Positions 24,587-31,736 of a DNA stretch of 64,000 nucleotides are shown piece after piece. Made by a program: the position numbers and the translations under genes. Below the pieces are notes generated by a model. That model did no database searches and was not told the origin of the DNA. It worked only from the letters and a program-made list of their open reading frames with translations. Location: assembly GCA_026647215.1 (NCBI GenBank), contig JAPKHC010000021.1:1-64000 (forward strand), in the 5' to 3' direction. Source of the stretch: F1-120-MAGs118 sp013360535 (GTDB taxonomy: Bacteria > Planctomycetota > UBA1135 > GCA-002686595). Position 1 is the stretch's first letter. Every line of letters begins with the position of its first letter.

Positions 24587-25212
24587 GAACAGCTCTCCCT
24601 CCCGAGCAGGCGCTCGAGGCCAGTGATGAACGTGCGCAAACTTGGCGAGGCGGGCCGATCAAGATTGAGGTGCGGAGCGATCGCCTCCGCCCACTCCTTC
24701 TTCCTGATCTCGCTCGGTCGACCCGTGGAGTCGCCGAGCACGCGCGCTAGCACTTCCGTCGCACCAATCACTCGATCGATGCTATTGCGCGGTATGCGGT
24801 CAAGATGGGCCTTGGGATAAGCGGAGAGAATGGCCTGGGGATCCGCGAGAAACCACGACTCCGTCTCCTCGATCGCGATGCGGAAGAGGGTCCGCGGTGG
24901 GCGATGCTCCAGCGAAAGAAGGTGCTGCTTCAGATCGCGGCAGTCCTCGTCGTCCGCGTCCACGAGAACGGCGATCGCCAAGTCTTGAGCGCGAGCGGCC
25001 TTCGACCATGCGCTCAGCCGATTCGGTAGGAGATCGAGCAAGCCCCGACGACCTATCGGCGGCGAGGATACCTGCGTCCGACGCTTGCCCTTTCCGTCGT
25101 GCACCAGCACGACGAATTCGGCATCGATTGCAAGGCCCAGCTTCCGAACGAGCACTTCGCGCACGACAGGCTCATCGGACGCGCCTTCCACGCACACCCG
25201 CAAGAAAGTCAT
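24583..25212 (-). CDS. DUF4276 TOPRIM-like protein
   Basis: A 209-residue protein with the DUF4276/TOPRIM-like arrangement: an N-terminal strand ending in Glu9 (CVEGASDE), then Asp85-x-Asp87 (VLVDADDED), then IAIEETESWFLAD. TOPRIM domains cleave or religate nucleic acids, and DUF4276 proteins are usually encoded beside an AAA/ABC-type ATPase, as here. It overlaps the ATPase gene and res by four bases each, so it is an integral part of the restriction operon. Its role as a nuclease effector released or activated by the ATPase is an inference from the OLD and PARIS families. Confidence 0.8.
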   Translation of the reverse strand: MTFLRVCVEGASDEPVVREVLVRKLGLAIDAEFVVLVHDGKGKRRTQVSSPPIGRRGLLDLLPNRLSAWSKAARAQDLAIAVLVDADDEDCRDLKQHLLSLEHRPPRTLFRIAIEETESWFLADPQAILSAYPKAHLDRIPRNSIDRVIGATEVLARVLGDSTGRPSEIRKKEWAEAIAPHLNLDRPASPSLRTFITGLERLLGRESCS

Positions 25213-26432
25213 GGGTTGGCGTGCTTGAAGTCACCCGCCGACCAGAGGCTGCTGAGCGGCATGCCTTCCGCCACAAGCTCCTTCACGGCGGGCTGATCTG
25301 CGGCGCGCTCGAACTGCGAACGACCACGTTCATCCTTGTCGACGATCCAGACCTGCTCCGCGCTCAGGGCGTCGAGGAAGTAGGGCGAATGCGTCGTCAC
25401 GAAAATCTGCGGCCCGCGCGGACTCTCTGCGGCCCTGCGCATCTCGTCAGCGAGGGTCGGGAGCAGTTGGTGATGGAGTCCATTCTCCGGCTCCTCGATG
25501 CCGATGAGCGGCGCAGGCTCCGGGTCTTCCAGAAGCAGCAGGTAGGCGAACAGCTTGAGCGAGCCGTCGGACACGTCCTGCGCGTAGAACGGATCCTCGA
25601 ATCCGCGGTCGTTGAACTGGATGAGCAACCGGCCGTCGTCCGACTTGGCGGTCTTGATGGTGCGCACGCCGGGGATGCGCTTCGCAATCCTCGCCAGGAC
25701 CTTCGCGAACCGATCCGGGTGGGCGCGCTCCAGATGCTGCACGTAGTTGGCAAGATTCTGACCGGCGCGGTCGAGGTGCTTCTGCGCCCCCGACATCGGC
25801 AGCAGCCGTGCGCTCTGGGGCACGAAGTAGGAGAGGTACCAACCCTCCAAGAACTCCCGAAAGGCGACGATCCGTGGATGCTCAGCGAGATTGCCGAGCG
25901 TCACGATTCCCAAACGTTGATGATCGGGCAGGTTCACGGTGACCTTGTCAGCGGCTTCCTCCTCGCTCGTCGCGTCACCGGCCCAGGCTTGCCCCCGGCC
26001 TCTCTTCAGCTCGAGGAACGAGAAGGGCATTCCACGCTTCAGTCCCTTCCGTCGCTGCCGAAGTCGCTCCGCGGCCACGAACGGCCGCCCCTTCCGGTCG
26101 AGATCGATGGCCAGCGTGTAGCTAATTGGACGAGAGTCTTCGGACTCGCGGTAGTACAGCTCGAACTCGATCGGTCCACGTTCGCCCTTCGTGCGCAGCC
26201 GCTCGAACCCGCCACGGTGTGTGGCGTCACATGCATCGTCGACTCCGCCACGCATGCAGTCGCCGAGGAATCCGAGCGCGTCGAGGAGCGTCGACTTCCC
26301 CGCCCCATTGGGCCCGATCACCGCGATGATCCGCGCCAGAGGATCGGCGGTTTGGTGCTCAAACGTCATGCCGAGCGTCACATCCGCGAGCGCTCGGTAT
26401 CTGCGGATCGTCAGCCCTTCCAAGTGCGCCAT
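25209..26432 (-). CDS. AAA/ABC-type ATPase (AAA_15/AAA_21 family)
   Basis: A 407-residue SMC/OLD-like ATPase. Walker A is GPNGAGKS (40-47), the ABC-signature region VSDGSLKLFAYLLLL, Walker B LIGIEEPENGLH and the H-loop VTTHSPYFLD. A coiled central region separates the two halves of the nucleotide site. Paired with the downstream DUF4276 protein it resembles two-gene defence modules in which the ATPase senses infection and the TOPRIM partner acts. It starts one base after the mod stop codon. Confidence 0.88.
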   Translation of the reverse strand: MAHLEGLTIRRYRALADVTLGMTFEHQTADPLARIIAVIGPNGAGKSTLLDALGFLGDCMRGGVDDACDATHRGGFERLRTKGERGPIEFELYYRESEDSRPISYTLAIDLDRKGRPFVAAERLRQRRKGLKRGMPFSFLELKRGRGQAWAGDATSEEEAADKVTVNLPDHQRLGIVTLGNLAEHPRIVAFREFLEGWYLSYFVPQSARLLPMSGAQKHLDRAGQNLANYVQHLERAHPDRFAKVLARIAKRIPGVRTIKTAKSDDGRLLIQFNDRGFEDPFYAQDVSDGSLKLFAYLLLLEDPEPAPLIGIEEPENGLHHQLLPTLADEMRRAAESPRGPQIFVTTHSPYFLDALSAEQVWIVDKDERGRSQFERAADQPAVKELVAEGMPLSSLWSAGDFKHANP

Positions 26433-26433
26433 T

Positions 26434-29304
26434 TCAGTTGGCCCCCGCGAGCTTCTTGACCACCAGCAACTCGTTCCCGCGGTCGTCGATCACCTTGACA
26501 GCGATCGTGCTGTGCTCGCCGGCCTCGAACGGCATGCTGGTCGTGCCGGCGAGGTGCTCCCAGACGGTGTCGTCGTAGGCGCCGCGCAGGCTGCGCTTCA
26601 AGTCGTCCCAAGCGGCGGTGCGCGGAAAAAAGACCTGATGTGCGTGGAAGCACAGGCCGTTGTAGTCGCTGTCGAGCATCCAGCAGGGCACGTCCGCGCC
26701 GACGTAGGGCTTGGCCTCCATCGTCGTCGGGTCGAACACGTCTAGGCCGATCAGCTCGACTTCGAAACGTTGCGGCTCGTCCTTCTGGACCTTCTCCTTG
26801 TGGGCCGACGCTCGCCGCAGCTTGACGTCCGGCTGGCCGCACACGCTGAAGATCTGGCTCGAGCGCAAGTTCTTGAGCAGGTCGCCCATCATCAGGTCAG
26901 GCGTCGCCTGCACGTAGGTCGCGGGCACACCCACGACAGCCTCGCAACTCTGCACCAGCTCGCGCGCGTTGGGCTGAATCGCGAAACCGATCACGTAAAG
27001 GTGCGTGTAGCTCTTCCCGTACGCCTCGCGCGCCGCTTCGAAAACGAGCTTCTCGGACACCGCGCCGTTCTCGGGGCCGAACACGATCGCCACGGGCCGC
27101 AGCGAGAGCGGCAGCCCCCTGCTCGAGCGTTCGATCGACTCCTGGGCCACATCGGACAGCGTCGCCTTCTGTCCCGGCGCGGTGGCTTCGACCAACGCCT
27201 CCGCCGAGAGCGAGAGCGTCTTGGCCGGCGTCTTCACGTTCTTGAGCGTGACCGTCGCGCCGCCGCCGACCTGCAGGACCGGCGCGCGCCGCAGGACCTC
27301 GATCATGCGGTCGACGAACGAGCCGTACTCGCTCGGATCGACGCCAGAGTCATCCGCGCCGTCGCCGTCGAGGTCGATCGGCGTGGGGATTGTCGCTTCG
27401 ACGCAGAACGGGCCGGCGACGCGCGTGATCTTGTCGTCCTTCTCGGGGCGGTCGACGAGCACTTCCTCGGCCGGCGGCTCGTTGTTGGCGATCGACTTGA
27501 GCGTGACGTGCGGCACGATGCCGCCGACTTCCTCGCCCTTCTTGTTCTGCTTGCGAACGTACACGAAGCCGCCAGCCGGTCCGCGCGCGGGCTCCTTGAG
27601 CTGGTAGTACGGGAACGTCGCGGTGAGCAGACGCTGGCGCGCGAGTGCGAGCGGAACACGCGAGGTGTCGATCGTGATCCAGCGGCGGCCCCATTGTTCG
27701 GCGACGTAAGCGGTCGTGCCCGAACCGCACGTGGGGTCGAGGACGAGGTCGCCGGGCTGAGTTGTCATCAGCAGGCATCGCTCAACCACACTAGTCGACG
27801 TCTGAACGGCGTAGACCTTCGGATCCGATCGGCTCTGAACGGATCCCGAAATATCCGTCCACAGGTTCGCGATCGCCGCGCTGGGCGAGTCGTCGAGGAA
27901 GCGCACGTACCGCAGAGTACCGCCGTCAGTCGCAACGACGCGTCGCTGTTCTATTAGGCGCCGCATGCCAGCTTCACCCGTCTTCCAATACCCGCTCCGC
28001 GGGCGATACTCAGAGCCATCAAATTGGACTGGGAAGCTCCCGGGTGGGCGAGTACTCGTGAGATCGCCTAGCTGAAAGCGTCGCGCACTGACGGGCAAGA
28101 GCGAGGAGTCAACTTTCTCCTCTCGAGTCATCGCTCTGCGAGTTCCGTCGCGTAGCTCCAGTTGGTCGTACCGATCCAGTGAATCGAGGTCGTGCTTGCC
28201 GATTAGCGGCCGAACGAAACGCACGTTCGCGCGGTCCCGTGCGTACCAAACCAGAAAATCAGCCGTGGACGAAAGCAGCTCTGCGGTAGCACTCGAAGTC
28301 TTTTGCACGACGACGAGCGAGACGAAGTTCTGCGCCCCAAACACCTCATCCATCAACTCACGCACGTGGTGCAGATTCTCATCACTGATTTGCACGAACA
28401 CGCTGCCACTCGGTGTCAGCAGCTCCCGCGCCAGCAGCAGCCGATCGCGCATGTACGTCAAGTACGAGTGCAGCCCCAGCTCCCACGTATCGCGATAGGC
28501 CTTGACCATCTCCGGCTCGCGCGTCATGTGCCCGTCGTCGCCGTGCTTGACGTCGCGCTTGCGCACGAAGGGCTGGAAGTTCGAGCCGAACTTCACGCCG
28601 TAGGGCGGGTCCATGTAGATCATCTGGACCTTGCCGCCCAGGCCTTCGTAGCGCACGAGCGAGTTCATCACGACCAGCGAGTCGCCCAGCACCATGCGGT
28701 TGGTCCAGCCGGCCGGATGCTCGTAGGCCTTCAAGACCTGCTGGTGGATCGGCAACTCGGCGTCGCCGAACAAATCGTACATCGTCGCTTGCTTGTCGCG
28801 CTTCTTGGAGCGCACCGAATCGAGCACCGCGGCCGTCGAGAGGCGCTCGTGCACGAACAGCGGCAGCGTCGGGACGTCGAAGGACAGCCGTTCGGCCTTG
28901 CCGGTCCAGTTCAGGAAGGGTTTCGACAAGCGCTTGAGCTGCTCGACAGCGTCGACCAGGCCCTCGACGCGCAGCAGCACCGCCCCGTCCACTCCGCGGA
29001 ACTCCGCCGGGCGCTCGAAACGCTGCGGCGACGGCAGCTTGGCGGCATCCTCGATGCGCGCGAGGAGCCACTCGCCGAGCTCTCGCGCGCCATTCTGCCC
29101 ATCCCAGTCAAGCTCAGGCGAGAGCGAGCTGTCGTAGCGGTATGTCGCCGGGGGTTGCTTCTTCTTGAACTGCGCCTGCGTGCCGACGTCGGGCCGCAGG
29201 AGCGAGGTGGCCTCGGGGTGGAGGTAGCTCGCCGTCGCGTCCTCGCGGACGGAATCCGCGCTCGTCTTGTTCTTCTTCTTGGCCAAATTGGGACTTTCGT
29301 GCAC
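26434..29304 (-). CDS. mod: Type III-like DNA methyltransferase (Mod)
   Basis: A 956-residue beta-class amino-methyltransferase: the catalytic DPPY is at 232-235 and the SAM-binding motif DPTCGSGT follows at 523-530. The region between, about residues 330-500, is the expected target-recognition domain. The protein is longer than typical Mod subunits (about 600-700 residues), with about 350 extra C-terminal residues that I cannot assign. The start is uncertain: GTG 29304 gives the longest form, while TTG 29286 would start at LAKKKNK. A sigma-70-like promoter lies at 29339-29366. It is the first gene of mod-ATPase-DUF4276-res. Confidence 0.9.
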   Translation of the reverse strand: MHESPNLAKKKNKTSADSVREDATASYLHPEATSLLRPDVGTQAQFKKKQPPATYRYDSSLSPELDWDGQNGARELGEWLLARIEDAAKLPSPQRFERPAEFRGVDGAVLLRVEGLVDAVEQLKRLSKPFLNWTGKAERLSFDVPTLPLFVHERLSTAAVLDSVRSKKRDKQATMYDLFGDAELPIHQQVLKAYEHPAGWTNRMVLGDSLVVMNSLVRYEGLGGKVQMIYMDPPYGVKFGSNFQPFVRKRDVKHGDDGHMTREPEMVKAYRDTWELGLHSYLTYMRDRLLLARELLTPSGSVFVQISDENLHHVRELMDEVFGAQNFVSLVVVQKTSSATAELLSSTADFLVWYARDRANVRFVRPLIGKHDLDSLDRYDQLELRDGTRRAMTREEKVDSSLLPVSARRFQLGDLTSTRPPGSFPVQFDGSEYRPRSGYWKTGEAGMRRLIEQRRVVATDGGTLRYVRFLDDSPSAAIANLWTDISGSVQSRSDPKVYAVQTSTSVVERCLLMTTQPGDLVLDPTCGSGTTAYVAEQWGRRWITIDTSRVPLALARQRLLTATFPYYQLKEPARGPAGGFVYVRKQNKKGEEVGGIVPHVTLKSIANNEPPAEEVLVDRPEKDDKITRVAGPFCVEATIPTPIDLDGDGADDSGVDPSEYGSFVDRMIEVLRRAPVLQVGGGATVTLKNVKTPAKTLSLSAEALVEATAPGQKATLSDVAQESIERSSRGLPLSLRPVAIVFGPENGAVSEKLVFEAAREAYGKSYTHLYVIGFAIQPNARELVQSCEAVVGVPATYVQATPDLMMGDLLKNLRSSQIFSVCGQPDVKLRRASAHKEKVQKDEPQRFEVELIGLDVFDPTTMEAKPYVGADVPCWMLDSDYNGLCFHAHQVFFPRTAAWDDLKRSLRGAYDDTVWEHLAGTTSMPFEAGEHSTIAVKVIDDRGNELLVVKKLAGAN

Positions 29305-29338
29305 CGGCGCCGAAATCGGCGAAGCCTATCCGCGTGCG

Positions 29339-29366
29339 AGTATCCCACCGGGTTGATTCGGGTCAA
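29339..29366 (-). promoter_or_regulatory. Sigma-70-type promoter of the mod operon
   Basis: On the minus strand TTGACC (29366-29361), a 16-base spacer, and GATACT (29344-29339). The predicted start is near 29332, giving a leader of about 27 bases to GTG 29304. This is one of only two promoters in the window with both hexamers recognisable. Confidence 0.6.
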
Positions 29367-29381
29367 GGCGAGAACGCGAAC

Positions 29382-29411
29382 GCGGGGCGCTCCGGTGAAG
29401 GAACGCCCCGC
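29382..29411 (-). terminator. Hairpin downstream of the FtsK-like gene
   Basis: GCGGGGCG (29382-29389) pairs with CGCCCCGC (29404-29411) around a 14-base loop. It lies 30 bases after the stop of the minus-strand FtsK-like gene and before the mod promoter. No U-tract follows, so efficiency is uncertain. Confidence 0.5.
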
Positions 29412-29440
29412 GTCGGGTGAGCCGGTCGGGTGCGGGAGAG

Positions 29441-31060
29441 CTACTCCGCGACGCCGACCTTTTCGGACCACTCTTCGGTGGTCATCAGGATGTCGCGGCG
29501 CTGGCCGCCGAGGTACGGGCCGATCAGGCCGACGTCCTGCAGCTGGTCGAGCACGGCCGTGGCGATCTTGAAGTCCATCTGGAACTCGCGCTGGAGCATC
29601 GAGACGGCGACGCGGTTGCGCTCGAGGAACAGGCAACCGGCCTTGTAGGTCGTCTCGGGCACGAACACGCGCGGCATGGCGCGCGCGGGCTGAGGCCGGA
29701 GCACCACGTCGGAGATCGTATGGGGCGGCTCGGGCTCGGGCTCGGCCACCCTGGTGGCCGCCGCAACGGGCGTCGGGTTGACGCTGGCGTGCGAGGGCAG
29801 CGAACGCGGCTCGGGCTTGCTCTCGGGCTTGCGCACCGGCTTGACCGGCTCGGGCTCGAGATCCGCGAACAGCGAGGGCTGGACGAGGTCGAGCTCTTCC
29901 TCGGTCTCTTCCTCCTCGAGCTCGTCGCTCGCGTCCAGCTCGTCCTCGTCGCTCTCGAGCTCCGCTTCGTCGTCCGCCTCGACCTCTTCGGTCTCCTCAG
30001 CCTCGGCGACAGCCTCGAGCTCTTCTTGTTCCTCGTTCTCGTCGAGCTCCTCCTCGACCTCGTCGCCCTCGCCCTCCTGCGCGACGGGCTGCAACTCCTC
30101 GTCTTCCCCTTCGCTCTCGTCGAGTTCCTCGTCGGTCTCCTCTTCCTCTTCCGTCCCGGCGACCACCACCGGCTGCGCCTCCTCGACGACCTCGTTCTCG
30201 ACCTCCGCCTCCGTCAGCGCGACCGGCTGCGCGGCGAACTCGGCGACGACCTCCTCTTCGGCCACGACCTCGACCACCGGCTGCATCGCCACCGGCATCG
30301 CTTCCGTCCCGACCGCCACCTCTTCCGGCAGCTCGGCTTCTTCCTCCGCTACCTCGCCGCCGCCGCGAACGTCCTCCCGGACGCCCAGTTCCCCTGCGCC
30401 TTCCGTCTGCGCGACGGCCTGCACGTTCCCTTGCTCCTCCGCTGCCTCGCTCGGCTTCTCCGGCGGCGGCGGCGGCACGAAGACCTTCACGGTCTCGACA
30501 TCGGCATCGCTGTCGTCGAAGTCGCTCGCTTCCGGATGGAGCGCCTCGCCTTCGTCCTCGTCGTCGTACTTGCCCACGGGAGTCTCGACGCCGGCGTTGC
30601 GCAGGCGCTCGACGAGCGAGATCGGCGTGCCGTAGGCATCGACCGGCTCCTCGAACATCTCGGGCTGCTCCCAGCTCGGCGCCGGAGGCGTCGTGGCGTG
30701 CGGGAGCGCCTGCACCTGCGGGTTCGCGACCGGCGCGGGGGCGAGCGAAGCCGCCGGAGCGGAAACCTCGGCCGCGAACACGTCCGCACGACCGTCGTCG
30801 TCTCGCGCAGGCGTCGGCTGCCCGAGCGGGCGGACGGACGGGTCTAGCGGCCGAGCGGCTTCGACGGGGCGGGCACCCGGACCCGGGACGTCCTTGCCGG
30901 GAGCGCCGGATCGGGCCGCGGGAGCGCCGACAGGCTCGGCGCCGGCGGGGCGGGCGGGAGCCACAGGTCCAGCGGCGACGTGGGCACGGGGGGGCGGCAG
31001 GGCGCGCGCCGGCGTGCTGCACGCCGACCACGTGACCTTGATCTTGCTCGTCTCGTTCAT
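29441..31060 (-). CDS. Acidic-linker protein ending in an FtsK-gamma-like winged helix
   Basis: From ATG 31060 (MNETSKIKVTW) the frame gives 539 residues. The first 150 are Pro/Ala-rich and include a short conserved-looking block YGTPISLVERLRNAGVE. About residues 190-400 are very acidic (runs of Glu/Asp). The last 65 residues resemble the FtsK/SpoIIIE gamma domain: VSMLQREFQMDFKIATAVLDQLQDVG.. then GQRRDILMTTEEW, compare SASLLQRAFGIGY...KAREVMITLEQW in the adjacent FtsK. There is no ATPase motor. The frame is open upstream to 31252, and a one-base change at the G6 run 31116-31121 would join it to the membrane module just upstream, which I think is the native state. Confidence 0.7.
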   Translation of the reverse strand: MNETSKIKVTWSACSTPARALPPPRAHVAAGPVAPARPAGAEPVGAPAARSGAPGKDVPGPGARPVEAARPLDPSVRPLGQPTPARDDDGRADVFAAEVSAPAASLAPAPVANPQVQALPHATTPPAPSWEQPEMFEEPVDAYGTPISLVERLRNAGVETPVGKYDDEDEGEALHPEASDFDDSDADVETVKVFVPPPPPEKPSEAAEEQGNVQAVAQTEGAGELGVREDVRGGGEVAEEEAELPEEVAVGTEAMPVAMQPVVEVVAEEEVVAEFAAQPVALTEAEVENEVVEEAQPVVVAGTEEEEETDEELDESEGEDEELQPVAQEGEGDEVEEELDENEEQEELEAVAEAEETEEVEADDEAELESDEDELDASDELEEEETEEELDLVQPSLFADLEPEPVKPVRKPESKPEPRSLPSHASVNPTPVAAATRVAEPEPEPPHTISDVVLRPQPARAMPRVFVPETTYKAGCLFLERNRVAVSMLQREFQMDFKIATAVLDQLQDVGLIGPYLGGQRRDILMTTEEWSEKVGVAE

Positions 31061-31736
31061 GCTGGGACGGAAGGGCTCGCGCGCCTTCGGGGATGCCGCC
31101 GGCGGGCCGGACATCGGGGGGATAGGGAGAGGAAACCGGCTCCGCCGCGGGGGCGGCGGGCGTCGTCGGAACCGGGGTGCGGGGCAGGAGAGCCTCGGCC
31201 TCGGCGCTCGTGACGCTGGAGGCATCCGTAACTCCGAGCGTCTTCGAGGCACCAGAAGCGGGATTCTCGACCGGTTGGCTCAGCTCGGCCGGGCGCAGCC
31301 ACACGAACCAGGCCGGCAGCAGCACCATGGCGAGGCCCGTGGGCACGGCGACCCAGACCGAGAACTTGTTCGCGACCGCGCCGCCCAGACCGCCGCCGAA
31401 GTTGCCGCCGAGCTCGCGATCGAGCGCGCCGACGAGCACCGAAAGCGTGAAGGTCGTGAGGAAGATGCCGAGCAGGTGGCGGGCGAGCGCGCGGTCGGCG
31501 CCCTTGAGCCACAGGCGCGTGCCGAGCAGCGCGACGCCCAGCGAGGCGAACACGCAGGCCGGGGCGCCGAGGAACTCGACGAGGCCCATGTACAGCGCGG
31601 TCGTGCCGCTCGCTTGCGTCCCGGCGCCCTTGGTCGCCGCCATCACGACGGAGACGGCGCTGAAGGCGCCGATCACGAGGCCGAGGATGCCCAGGGCATC
31701 GCGCCCGAAGTTGCGTCCGCTCTTGGTGTCACTCAT
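31061..31736 (-). CDS. FtsK-like four-helix membrane module, probably frameshifted from the next gene
   Basis: ATG 31736 overlaps the ftsK stop by eight bases. The first 150 residues hold four hydrophobic helices (about 14-35, 45-75, 88-105 and 127-147), the layout of an FtsK N-terminal domain, followed by a Pro/Ala linker. Read without correction the frame continues to 29997, antagonistic to the clearly coding frame that ends at 29441, and its composition there becomes Arg-rich and meaningless. The six-base G run at 31116-31121 is the likely indel site. I list the part up to the next start; joined, the protein would have about 765 residues. Confidence 0.6.

Noticed and set aside
24583..26432. 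Calling the ATPase-TOPRIM pair a PARIS (AriA-AriB) system
   Set aside because: The TOPRIM partner fits DUF4276, not DUF4435, and the pair is embedded in a restriction operon, so only a general resemblance is claimed.
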